Source of the DNA: Roseomonas mucosa
GTDB lineage: Bacteria; Pseudomonadota; Alphaproteobacteria; Acetobacterales; Acetobacteraceae
NCBI GenBank assembly: GCA_945878375.1
Contig: CAMDWG010000008.1
Coordinates: 121,536-185,535 of the forward strand
Length of the DNA: 64,000 bases
Direction of reading: 5' to 3'
Below the pieces are notes generated by a model. The model was given only the letters and a program-made list of their open reading frames with translations, was not told the origin of the DNA and ran no database searches. A program made the translations under genes and the position numbers. Positions 56,704-64,000 of the stretch are shown here, one piece after another (position 1 is the first letter of the stretch; the number at the start of each line of letters is the position of its first letter).

Positions 56704-57813
56704 TCACACCGACACCATCGCCCCCGACGCATGCCCCACCCGAAACGGCCGGTGCCCATTCGCCAGCAGGCGGCGCGCGGTCTGGCGCGTCGGGATGCAC
56801 CAGATCAGCAGCGCAGCGCCCTCATCCTCCGTGCGCAGCCGGCACAGCGTGCCGGCGCTCACCACGCCGATCTCGCCAGGGCCGATCCGCAGGCTGTCCA
56901 CCGAAGCCCCCGCGGCCAGCGCGAACACCGCCGCCGCGCCGGGCGTCGTCCAGCGGGATTGGCCGGCGGCGTTGAACTCCGGCAGCGCGTGGCTGCCGCG
57001 CACCACATCCAGCGTGCATCCCGCCCCGCCGCCCAGCGGCACCACCGCCAGCACGCATTCGGCGGGGGATGGCAGGTCCTCCGCCGTGCTTGGCTGGTCG
57101 AAGCGGCCATCCTCGCCCTGGGTCAGGACCGCGCGGCTCACCACCGGGTTGTCATCCAGCAGCGCCCGCAGCAGCCCGAGCGGGGTGGGCTGGAACAGAA
57201 GGTCGGGCAGCGCCTCCACCACCTCCCGCGCCGCTTCGTTGCCGGTGGGGTCGAGCGGCCGGTCCCTCGGCAGGGCAGAAGCGGGGGGCAGCGCTGGCGC
57301 GGCCAAGCCGGACCCGGCCGGGGCCTCGGCCAGGATGGCCACCCCGTCCTCGATGAAGCTCCGCAGCGGGTCCAGCAGGGCGGCGGGCGTCGCGCCGGCG
57401 GCGATGCGCCCGCGCAGCAGCCGCGCGGCGTCGGTGCGGTCCGCCCACAGCCCGCCATGGACGCTGCGGTGGCGCCCGGCGGCGGGAAAGCGGGCGATCG
57501 CGCTGGCCAGGAAATCCTGCAACCCGGTCAGGTTGGTGCGCGGCAGCACCACATCCCCGCCCGAAGGGTGCACCGTGACGCCGGGCAGCAGCGCGGGGTC
57601 CACCTCATCGACGAAGATGATCTCGAACCCATGATGCCCGTCGCCCAGGCCCGCGGCCGCGAGGTCCGGGCGGAGGCGTTCCGCCCGCGCCTCCCCGATG
57701 ATGCGGCCTTGCAGCCGCGCCTGGACCAGGATGGCTTCCTCCGCCTGGCGGCTGAAGATCCAGCCCACCGCGCCCTGGGTGGTGATCAGGTCCACAGACC
57801 CTTGCATGGACAT
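56704..57813 (-). CDS. GW-module protein with C-terminal cupin/dioxygenase-like region
   Basis: A 369-residue protein. Residues 1-85 are the GW module: MSMQGSVDLITTQGAVGW (GW at 17-18), RLRPDLAAAGLGDGHHGFEI. A helical middle (about 95-200) follows. The C-terminal part contains LDVVRGSHALPEF, PGEIGVVSAGTLCRL and ALLIWCIPT, a pattern like the 2-oxoglutarate/Fe dioxygenase or cupin fold, but a full metal triad cannot be confirmed. The ATG at 57813 has AAGGA eight bases upstream. It follows a GT4 gene by 23 bases on the same strand, so they are probably co-transcribed. Confidence 0.72.
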   Translation of the reverse strand: MSMQGSVDLITTQGAVGWIFSRQAEEAILVQARLQGRIIGEARAERLRPDLAAAGLGDGHHGFEIIFVDEVDPALLPGVTVHPSGGDVVLPRTNLTGLQDFLASAIARFPAAGRHRSVHGGLWADRTDAARLLRGRIAAGATPAALLDPLRSFIEDGVAILAEAPAGSGLAAPALPPASALPRDRPLDPTGNEAAREVVEALPDLLFQPTPLGLLRALLDDNPVVSRAVLTQGEDGRFDQPSTAEDLPSPAECVLAVVPLGGGAGCTLDVVRGSHALPEFNAAGQSRWTTPGAAAVFALAAGASVDSLRIGPGEIGVVSAGTLCRLRTEDEGAALLIWCIPTRQTARRLLANGHRPFRVGHASGAMVSV

Positions 57814-57836
57814 GGCGATGTTCCTTGTCGATCCGT

Positions 57837-59144
57837 TCAATCCAGCCGCGGCGGGGCCGCGAGAAGCCGCCCATAGAGGTCCCGGGTCGCCTGCACCGTC
57901 TCCGCCAGGGAGGGGGGGTGGGCGAGGGTTTCCTCCAGCGCCGAGAGCCGATCCGGGTCATCGGCCAGCTCGCGCAGCAGGTCGGCCAGCGCGGCGCCGC
58001 TGCGGGCGCGGAAGTGGAACCCGTCCAGCCCGTCGCGCACCTTCTCCGCCATCCCGCCGATGTCGGAACAGATGACCGGGCGGCGGGCAGAAAACGCCTC
58101 CTGGATCACCAGGGGGGAGTTCTCCCACCAGATGCTGGGCACCAGCACCGCGTGGCATTGCTGCATCAGCCGCTGCACCTGGTCGTTGTCATAGGCACCG
58201 CGGAAGGACACCATCGCGCTGCCCTCCTTCAGCCGGGCCTCGACCTGTTCGCGGAACTCGGGGGGCTGGTTGCTGGCATCGCCATGGATCTCGATCCGGA
58301 TGCGGCGCAGCTTGGGCGGGTCGCGCGTCAGTTCCTCCACTGCGTCCAGCAGCACGCCCACGCCCTTCAGCGCGGAGAGCTGGCCAAAGAAGCCGACCAC
58401 CAGCGCCGATGGGTTGCGCGGCGGCGGGGCGGCGGCGGAAGCAGGGGGCTGGCCGTTCTCGATCACGCTGACGCGGTCGGCCTCCAGCCCCCAATCGATG
58501 TAGCGATCCGCCAGGAAGCGGCTGGGGGCAATGAAATGGTCCACCAGCCCCAGGAAGCGCTGCAGGTAGATCTGCCGCAGGAAGAAGTCGTTCTCCGTCC
58601 GGTCGGGGAAGCAGCGGGCGCAATCGCGGGGGCTGGCGCGATGGCAGAATTCCAGGCTCGGACGCCGGACCATCTGTCCGAAATGATGGCAGATGGCGAG
58701 GAACTCATGCAGCGTCAGAACGATGCGTGCCTGCGGCGCCGCCTGCCGGACATGCAGAAAGGCCTCCACGCCGATATTCGCGAAATGGTGGAAATGGACG
58801 ATGTCCGGCTGCAGCTCCGCCAGCAGGGCGCGGAATTCCTTGGCCAGATGCGGGGCCAGGGAGGTGTGGGACCAATGGTCGTAGCCCGATCCGCCCAGCA
58901 CGAATTCGTCCGGCCCGAAGGGCTGGAACACCCAGGCGCCGAGCGGCGCCGCCACCTTCCCGCCGGAGGCGCCGGCGAACCAGGCCTGGACGCCCGGCAT
59001 CTCCCGCAGCGTCGCGTACATCTGGTAGGCCGCGATTTCCGCGCCGCCGCGCGAGACGCGGGGGTGCATGTGCGACACGACCAGCACCTTGAGGGGCGCC
59101 GTGACCCGCGCCGCCATGCGGTCGTCGCGCTCGGCGGCTGGCAT
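57837..59144 (-). CDS. Glycosyltransferase family 4 protein
   Basis: A 435-residue GT-B glycosyltransferase. N-terminal VLVVSHMHPRVSRGGAEIAAYQMYATL and PDIVHFHHFANIG; C-terminal VGFFGQLSALKGVGVLLDAV, LVPSIWWENSPLVIQEAFSARRPVICSDIGGMAEKV. WWENSP is typical of enzymes acting on polysaccharides or glycolipids. The middle contains CHHFGQMVRRPSLEFCHRASPRDCARCFP, a Cys/His-rich stretch known in related enzymes. Start: ATG at 59144; ATG 59117 is possible. Ten bases separate it from the upstream GT2 gene. Confidence 0.88.
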   Translation of the reverse strand: MPAAERDDRMAARVTAPLKVLVVSHMHPRVSRGGAEIAAYQMYATLREMPGVQAWFAGASGGKVAAPLGAWVFQPFGPDEFVLGGSGYDHWSHTSLAPHLAKEFRALLAELQPDIVHFHHFANIGVEAFLHVRQAAPQARIVLTLHEFLAICHHFGQMVRRPSLEFCHRASPRDCARCFPDRTENDFFLRQIYLQRFLGLVDHFIAPSRFLADRYIDWGLEADRVSVIENGQPPASAAAPPPRNPSALVVGFFGQLSALKGVGVLLDAVEELTRDPPKLRRIRIEIHGDASNQPPEFREQVEARLKEGSAMVSFRGAYDNDQVQRLMQQCHAVLVPSIWWENSPLVIQEAFSARRPVICSDIGGMAEKVRDGLDGFHFRARSGAALADLLRELADDPDRLSALEETLAHPPSLAETVQATRDLYGRLLAAPPRLD

Positions 59145-59154
59145 CTCGGTTCTT

Positions 59155-61410
59155 CTACGCATCGGCCGCCTCCGCATGCCCGGCCGGATCGACATCGCGG
59201 CCATCATCGATGGAGGTGTTGAAGATCCAGGCGTTGAGCAGCGTGACATTCCGTCGCCACTGATCGGCGGAATCGCCCTGGGACTGCCGCTCCAGGTGAT
59301 GGGCCCGCGCGCGGGTGTCGACCACACAGCGCAGCCCGCGCCGTACGATTCGGCGGCAGAGATCCGCATCCTCGAAATCGCCAATCGGGTAGTCCGGATC
59401 GAAGCCGCCGAGTTCCATCGCCAGGTCGCGGGCGATGACCATGCAGGCACCGGAGATGGCGGGGGCATCGATGACCTCGGGCAGGTCCGGGGGCGGCAGG
59501 CGGCCCTTGCCGGGATGGGTCGGGAACAGCCAGCCGCCGCATTCCGGCGGCCGTTCGAAATCCATGCCGGCATGCTGCACCGACCCATCCGCGAACAGCA
59601 GCAGGCCGCCCACGATGCCAATGCCGGGCTCGGTTTCCAGCCGCCCGACCAGGATGTCGAAGAAATCGCTGCGTTCGGGAAAGATGTCCGAGTTGAGGAA
59701 GCAGACATAGCGGCCGCGGGCGTGCCGCAGCCCCAGGTTGCTGGCGGGGCCGAAGCCGAGATTTTCCGCCGGCAGGATCACACGGAAGGGCACGCCGAAG
59801 CTGCCGAAGGCGGCATGGGCCAGGGTAAGCAGCGCTTCCTTCTTCGACGGTTCGTCGAGAACATAGACGATCTCATCCGCCTCCAACCCGCCCCGGCTGA
59901 ACATCGCCAGTTGGTAGCGCAGGAAATCGAGCCGCCCGTAGAGCGGGATGACCAGGCTCAGCCGCGGCGCGGCCGGGGGCGTGCCGAAAGTGACCTCCTC
60001 GGCCTCGGTTGCCCTGGCAAGGCGGCGTCGATTCAGTTCCAGGATCGGCGGGCCGAGCACGGTCCCGAAGACGCGCGCGATGTCGTTCGACGCGACCGCG
60101 CTCATGCCCAGGATGCGACGAATGGCGGGAAGCCCCGTTCGCACCGGGTGCGGCAGGGGCTTGAAGGCGATCCGGCCATCAATGAGCCGGATCTCCAGGA
60201 AGCACGCATCCCGCGCCGTCCCGCCCGTGTCGCCATAGGCGACGAAGCCGGCGCGATGATCGGCGATGCCGTATCGCGCGCCGAAGGCTTCGACAATGTC
60301 GCCCCGCGCGACTCTGATCTCGGTCGAAGCGAGCGGCAGCGAGGCCGCCGTGCCGCAGCGGAGGTGAATGGAGGCCACCAGTTCCTGCGGATCGAGCCGC
60401 CAGCCGATCAGCACGGCGGCGCCCGGCCGGACCTCAACGATATCGTCCACCTCGATATGGACCGGCAGGCCGAGCGGACCGAGCGTGTCGTCCCCCGTGT
60501 AGAGCGGCCGCTTCAGCAGCGCGGGGAGCGTGGTGACCTGGTCCCGCAGGGCGCGCCGCGCCGCATTGCGGGCGGTCTGCAACGCCTCGTTCTCCGAAGT
60601 CGCTTCCAGTCCGGGGGAGGGGAGAAGGAGGAACTCCCGTCCATTCATCCTTGCGCGCAAGGATCGCAGGACCCAAGGGCCTTCGGCGCTGGGCCTGAAA
60701 TCCGGCAGGACCATGGCGTAGCCCACACCGAGGCTCGCGATGTCGCTGCGCTCATGCAGCAGGACCATGGCCTCCGCGGCGTGTTCGTGGCCCTCGAAGA
60801 CGGCGCTCGCTTCGACCTTGCCCTCCAGGCGGCAGGGGTTCTTCACCCAGCCGCCCAGCAAAAGGCCGCCGAGACCAGAACAAATGGCGAAGTAGTCGAC
60901 GTAGCCTTGCTCCTGCTGCGGCGCAGATGCGCCACGCGCGATCACCTTCTCGGCGCCTTGCAGTGGCGGCGGGCGGATCTCCGGTGGGGTATTGGCAGCT
61001 TGCCGCGAGTCCCGGAGAGCGATGGAGGGAGCGAACTCCACCCGGGCTTCGCCCAGGACGACGAAGCGATCCTCGATCTCCAGCGCCGGCGCACCAGGAA
61101 TTTGCAGCGAAACGCGGTTGTCGAGGAATGCGACCGTGACCCCGAGGCCAGCCGCCAATCCACCGTCAGGAATACCGAGCACGCACTCCCCGCCCCAACG
61201 CTCGCCAAGACGATCATTCGCAACGAGTAGCATTTTCTCGACACGAATGATAATGTGCAGTACAAGCGCGTTACCAAGAAAGAAATTAATACTATGACCA
61301 TTTGCCGCTGCGATGGTCGAGAAAAATATATAGACGGAATTTCCCGTCTCAACTGTAATATTTCGGATTATTTTCTTTGGGATATCGCCACCCCATACTG
61401 TGTCTGACAT
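59155..61410 (-). CDS. Glycosyltransferase family 2 protein with N-terminal GW modules
   Basis: A 751-residue protein. The first ~130 residues are AT-richer and unfamiliar. Two GW-like modules follow: around residues 178-260 (LLLGGWVKNP, LHERSDIASLGVGYAMVLPDF) and around 325-400 (VLIGWRLDPQ, VARGDIVEAFGARYGIADHRAGF). Residues 484-720 are a GT-A glycosyltransferase: LSLVIPLYGRLDFLRYQL, ENLGFGPASNLGLRHARGRYVCFLNSDI, AISGACMVIARDLAMELGGFDPDYPIGDFEDADLCRR. It is the first gene of a minus-strand set ending with the GW/cupin-like gene. The ATG at 61410 begins MSDTVWGGDIPKK; no strong ribosome binding site. Confidence 0.85.
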   Translation of the reverse strand: MSDTVWGGDIPKKIIRNITVETGNSVYIFFSTIAAANGHSINFFLGNALVLHIIIRVEKMLLVANDRLGERWGGECVLGIPDGGLAAGLGVTVAFLDNRVSLQIPGAPALEIEDRFVVLGEARVEFAPSIALRDSRQAANTPPEIRPPPLQGAEKVIARGASAPQQEQGYVDYFAICSGLGGLLLGGWVKNPCRLEGKVEASAVFEGHEHAAEAMVLLHERSDIASLGVGYAMVLPDFRPSAEGPWVLRSLRARMNGREFLLLPSPGLEATSENEALQTARNAARRALRDQVTTLPALLKRPLYTGDDTLGPLGLPVHIEVDDIVEVRPGAAVLIGWRLDPQELVASIHLRCGTAASLPLASTEIRVARGDIVEAFGARYGIADHRAGFVAYGDTGGTARDACFLEIRLIDGRIAFKPLPHPVRTGLPAIRRILGMSAVASNDIARVFGTVLGPPILELNRRRLARATEAEEVTFGTPPAAPRLSLVIPLYGRLDFLRYQLAMFSRGGLEADEIVYVLDEPSKKEALLTLAHAAFGSFGVPFRVILPAENLGFGPASNLGLRHARGRYVCFLNSDIFPERSDFFDILVGRLETEPGIGIVGGLLLFADGSVQHAGMDFERPPECGGWLFPTHPGKGRLPPPDLPEVIDAPAISGACMVIARDLAMELGGFDPDYPIGDFEDADLCRRIVRRGLRCVVDTRARAHHLERQSQGDSADQWRRNVTLLNAWIFNTSIDDGRDVDPAGHAEAADA

Positions 61411-61589
61411 GCCAGCCGTCTTCCTGGGTGCGCGGCAGAAGGCCGCGGCAAGACTCTGCTCATGGAACCGAGCCGAAAGGCCTCGGCACCCGACGATACG
61501 TATCCGGGTCTTCGCGGCTTCGCAACAGACAAGTCGACCTTCTGCGACTGGCCCGTTCGCATCGAGCCCGGCAGCGAACGGCGCGAGGC

Positions 61590-61713
61590 GGTTTCGGCCC
61601 GAGTTCCAGCGCCTGCTGGGCGACGCCAAGGCCCGGAAATTGAATGCGGTGGTCTGCGAGGCGCTCGACCGGCTGGGCCGCGAACTGGCCGACATCGCCT
61701 CGCTTGAAGTTGA
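61590..61713 (+). pseudogene. Serine recombinase (resolvase) fragment
   Basis: One frame reads RRFRPEFQRLLGDAKARKLNAVVCEALDRLGRELADIASLE, the segment of serine site-specific recombinases around the conserved ALDRLxR motif. The sequence before and after does not continue the family, so only an internal fragment of the catalytic domain is left. Confidence 0.75.
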
Positions 61714-61716
61714 AGT

Positions 61717-61839
61717 TGACCCACTTCTGTGGACACCCTGAGGCTTGAGACGGAGGTGTCCGAGACGCCGAAATTCAGGCCCCCGTACCCGCCGGAGTTC
61801 CGGCGGCAGATGGTGAAGTTGGCCCGATCAGGACGAACA
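61717..61839 (+). mobile_element. Left end of an IS3-family element with orfA fragment
   Basis: A terminal-repeat-like TGACCCACTTCTGTGGACAC (61718-61737) is followed by a short frame from GTG 61756 reading VSETPKFRPPYPPEFRRQM then VKLARSGRT, the N-terminus of an IS3 orfA product. Similarity ends near 61839, where IS1380-like sequence begins on the other strand. The frame itself runs on to 61908 by chance. Confidence 0.7.
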
Positions 61840-61845
61840 ACCGGC

Positions 61846-61990
61846 CCTCACGCAGCGCGGGTGGACTGGCATCTGATGAGAGGAATCTGCCGTCAAGGCG
61901 AGCCGTGATGGGCTTGGCGGCGATTGGTGCCAAGCCTGGCAGGGGCAGCGTAGCGTGTGCGTCGGCGGGCATGGTGTCCGGAAACGGCAC
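61846..61990 (-). pseudogene. IS1380-type transposase N-terminal fragment
   Basis: On the minus strand the frame from 61990 reads LPLPGLAPIAAKPITARLDG then RFLSSDASPPALRE, which resembles the start of IS1380 transposases (the P-G-L-x-P-x-x-x-K and LSSD-x-LRE pattern). It stops matching at about 61846, next to the IS3 fragment. The 254 bases from 61991 to mgsA show nothing I can name. Confidence 0.6.
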
Positions 61991-62244
61991 GGTTCTGGGT
62001 TCGCAGCCAAATCCTATGGTTGGTCAACGGGTTGCACCATGCCCGTCAGGCCTGATGAGCTTTCCGGGCTAGGTCGCCGCATGCGACAATCGCACTGTCA
62101 CATTCATATGCTAAGAGCGGAATGTTACGCGTCTGCGGAAGTAGATTCTGCGGAAGTGGATGCTTCAGTTTGATCGGTCCCGGCGGCGGCCACATGGCCT
62201 GTGGGTTAGATCGACGCATTCTTCGCTATGGGGGAGTTTCGCGA

Positions 62245-62634
62245 ATGACTACCGTCGCGCTGGTCGCGCATGATGGCAAGAAGGACGCGATGCTTGCCTG
62301 GGTAGCGACCCACAAGCGTGATCTCCTCCGCTACGAACTGCTTGCGACCAGAACGACCGGGGAACGGATCGTTAGCGCGCACGGCCTACCGATCAAGGGT
62401 CTCAAGAGCGGCGCGCATGGGGGCGACGTACAGCTGGGCGCTTTGATCGCCGAGGGTCGTTTGGGCGCCTTGATTTTCTTCGTCGATCCGCTTGCCGTGC
62501 TGCCGCATCAGACGGACGTGACATCTCTGCTGAGGCTGGCTATCCTTTACAATGTTCTACTCGCGGTAAACGCGGCGAGCGCAGATGCAGTCCTCACAAT
62601 GCTTAGGACACGTTGCGCTGAACCGGTTCTATAA
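62245..62634 (+). CDS. mgsA: Methylglyoxal synthase
   Basis: A 129-residue lyase turning dihydroxyacetone phosphate into methylglyoxal and phosphate. VALVAHDGKKDAMLAWVATHKRDLL, ELLATRTTGERI, and the catalytic block GGDVQLGALIAEGRLGALIFFVDPLAVLPHQTDV are all intact; the GGD Asp corresponds to the catalytic base. The start at 62245 has GGGGGAG ten bases upstream; a longer frame to 62122 is unconserved. It is flanked on both sides by insertion-sequence debris. Confidence 0.93.
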   Translation: MTTVALVAHDGKKDAMLAWVATHKRDLLRYELLATRTTGERIVSAHGLPIKGLKSGAHGGDVQLGALIAEGRLGALIFFVDPLAVLPHQTDVTSLLRLAILYNVLLAVNAASADAVLTMLRTRCAEPVL

Positions 62635-62649
62635 CCTGCGTTCTGGTCT

Positions 62650-62798
62650 GGACAATGAAGCGCCCCGGGTGTGCCGGAGGTTATTTGGTTTGAGTCCCGC
62701 CGCCTTCGGCAGATTGTCCTCGGCCGCTTAGTAGGGTGCCTCCGCTTCGGCCGGCGCGGTGTTTCCGATGGGCTTCAGGAGCCGCCGATGGTTGAACC
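62650..62798 (-). mobile_element. IS3-family transposase C-terminal fragment and right end
   Basis: On the minus strand the frame FNHRRLLKPIGNTAPAEAEA then PY-stop (62796 to 62728) is the C-terminus of an IS3 integrase-type transposase. The following bases down to about 62650 (LKPNNLRHTRGAS in another reading) look like the element's end region. It is cut off at 62798 where an IS66-type end begins. Confidence 0.65.
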
Positions 62799-63215
62799 GT
62801 AAGCGTCCTTTCTCGACTGCCTTGCGGCGCGTGGCGCTGCTCGGGTGATCTGCCGTGCTGCGGGGTGGGGCGGAAGTCTGTTGCCGCCGGTAAGCCTAGG
62901 GGTAAGGGCGTTGCCGGACGGTCGGATGGGCGAAGTGATCAGCGTGGTGGCGCGTCGTCGCCGCTGGACGCTGGAGCAGAAGCTGGCGCTGGTGGAGGAG
63001 GTGTCGCGTCCCGGCGCGTCGGTCGCGGCAGTAGCGGACCGGCACGGGATGAGCCGGAGCCTTCTCTTCGAGTGGCGGCGGCAGGTGCGCGAGGGAACGA
63101 TGCTGGGCGTGGTGCGCGCGGATGTAGCGCCGGCGCTGGTGCCGGTCCGCGTCGTTGAGGATGCGCCGCGCAAGGAGGTGCCACGCCCGCCACGGCAGCC
63201 GCGCGGGTCTGCCGA
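62799..63215 (+). mobile_element. IS66-family element, left part only
   Basis: Begins with GTAAGCGTCC, the usual start of IS66-type terminal repeats, directly in the middle of the IS3 transposase remnant. It contains a TnpA-like gene and breaks off near 63215, where IS5-like sequence takes over. No TnpB or TnpC is present here. Confidence 0.6.
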
Positions 63216-63273
63216 GCGGGCGGGCAAGTCGGACACCTCCAGAAACCCCCTCGTCACGCTGACCACAGGCTGA
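62926..63273 (+). CDS. IS66 TnpA-like protein, truncated at its C-terminus
   Basis: A 115-residue frame. VVARRRRWTLEQKLALVEEV, VAAVADRHGMSRSLLFEWRRQVREG is the helix-turn-helix region of IS66 TnpA (the small accessory protein). After about residue 97 (PRGSAERAGKS) the family sequence ends, and the last residues (DTSRNPLVTLTTG) come from the adjacent IS5-type element. It is therefore not expected to be functional. Confidence 0.75.
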   Translation: MGEVISVVARRRRWTLEQKLALVEEVSRPGASVAAVADRHGMSRSLLFEWRRQVREGTMLGVVRADVAPALVPVRVVEDAPRKEVPRPPRQPRGSAERAGKSDTSRNPLVTLTTG

Positions 63274-63308
63274 TTCACTGGAGGCGCAGCGGCGCGCGGG
63301 GGCAGGCG

Positions 63309-64000
63309 ATGGTTCGGCAGGCGGGTTTCTTCGATGTGGAGGAGCGGCTGCGGGAATTGTCGGCGAAGGGCGACGACCTCGAACGGATCGCCGCGCTGTT
63401 GGATTTCGCGCTGTTCCGGCCGGAGTTGGAACGCGCGGTGCCGCGCGCCGACGGCACGAAGGGCGGGCGGCCTGCCTTCGATCATGTGCTGATGTTCAAG
63501 ATCCTGCTGCTGCAGGCCATGCACGGGCTGTCGGATGAGCGCTGCGAGTACCTGACCAAGGATCGGCTTTCCTTCATGCGCTTTCTCGGCCTCGGGCTGG
63601 CCGCCCCGGTGCCGGACGCCAACACGATCTGGGCGTTCCGCGAGGCGCTGAAACGGGCCGGTGCGGTGGAGCGGCTGTTCGCGCAGTTCGACGCCACGCT
63701 GCGCGCTGCCGGCTACTTGGCGATGGGCGGGCAGATCGTGGATGCGACGATCGTCGCCGCGCCGAAGCAGCGCAACACCGAGGCCGAGCGGGCCGCCATC
63801 AAGGCGGGGCAAATCCCCGAAGGCTGGGCAGAGAAGCCCGCGAAGCTGCGCCAGAAGGACCGCGATGCGCGCTGGACGGTGAAGTTCTCCAAGGCCAAGC
63901 CGCGCGAGGATGGTGCGCCGCAGGTCGATCTCGCCGTACCGGCCTTTGGGTACAAAAACCATGTCGCGATCGATCGCCGGCACGGCCTGATCCGCGGCTG
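63309..64000 (+). CDS. IS5-family transposase, 3' end outside window
   Basis: At least 230 residues of a DDE transposase: MVRQAGFFDVEERLRELSAKGD, FDHVLMFKILLLQAMHGLSDERCEYLTKDRLSFMRFLGLGL, PDANTIWAFREAL, MGGQIVDATIVAAPKQRN (first Asp), and PAFGYKNHVAIDRRHGLIRG at the window edge. The frame is open up to the last base. The ATG at 63309 is preceded by a G-rich stretch. Its left terminal repeat must lie between about 63215 and 63308, but I cannot fix the exact end. Confidence 0.88.
   Translation, partial: MVRQAGFFDVEERLRELSAKGDDLERIAALLDFALFRPELERAVPRADGTKGGRPAFDHVLMFKILLLQAMHGLSDERCEYLTKDRLSFMRFLGLGLAAPVPDANTIWAFREALKRAGAVERLFAQFDATLRAAGYLAMGGQIVDATIVAAPKQRNTEAERAAIKAGQIPEGWAEKPAKLRQKDRDARWTVKFSKAKPREDGAPQVDLAVPAFGYKNHVAIDRRHGLIRG

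Noticed and set aside
61756..61908. 51-codon IS3 orfA frame as an intact gene
   Set aside because: Family similarity stops after about 28 residues at the junction with IS1380-like sequence.

Overview
The window is high-GC DNA from an alphaproteobacterium, most likely a member of the Acetobacteraceae close to Roseomonas. This is inferred from a gyrA-coaD-cyclophilin-cyclophilin block, an alphaproteobacterial LexA box (GAAC-N7-GAAC) in the ssb/uvrA divergent promoter, a (2S)-methylsuccinyl-CoA dehydrogenase of the ethylmalonyl-CoA pathway, soxYZ with flavocytochrome c genes, and the general gene content. No 16S gene is present, so the placement is tentative. The window mixes conserved chromosomal blocks with accessory surface-glycan islands and ends in a pile of insertion-sequence debris.

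Layout. 1-8.6 kb: the start of msrP, then a UDP-glucuronate 4-epimerase, a 1717-residue protein with three glycosyltransferase domains, and UDP-glucose dehydrogenase; together these could make and use UDP-GlcA and UDP-GalA. 8.6-17.1 kb: tRNA-Pro, a DUF192 protein and an HDAC-like deacetylase, then a TPP riboswitch controlling a ThiZ/ThiX/ThiY-type thiamine-precursor ABC transporter, a YaiI protein, a GST, a cytochrome c, a class III aminotransferase and an unknown protein with a 'GW' module. 17.3-22.0 kb: a CaiB-type CoA transferase with methylsuccinyl-CoA dehydrogenase, and a DEAD-box helicase. 22.0-33.2 kb: a degenerate CMP-sialate synthetase/GT29-like fusion, an HMW1C-like (GT41) glycosyltransferase, a squalene/phytoene-synthase-like protein, Fe/Mn SOD, and a 1753-residue cadherin-like/RTX protein. 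33.2-42.8 kb: a lipoprotein, tRNA-Lys, two cyclophilins, coaD, gyrA, ssb and uvrA. 42.8-45.2 kb: a broken GT29-like fragment and an apparently intact CMP-sialate synthetase/GT29-like fusion. 45.2-50.4 kb: a sulfur block (Rrf2 regulator, soxZ, soxY, flavocytochrome c subunits, YeeE/YedE transporter, cysK). 50.6-61.4 kb: a second glycan island with GT4 and GT2 glycosyltransferases, a pyruvyltransferase-like protein, two lower-GC methyltransferases and several proteins sharing the GW module. 61.4-64.0 kb: fragments of a serine recombinase, IS3, IS1380, IS66 and IS5 elements around an intact methylglyoxal synthase gene.

The most unusual content is (a) a family of bifunctional genes joining a NeuA-type CMP-sugar synthetase to a GT29-type sialyltransferase-like domain, present as one intact copy, one copy with a decayed synthetase active site and one truncated copy; (b) an HMW1C-like N-glycosyltransferase close to a giant adhesin-like protein rich in N-X-S/T; and (c) a recurring ~85-residue GW/R-DL/GF module spread over at least four proteins, which I cannot assign to a named family from memory.
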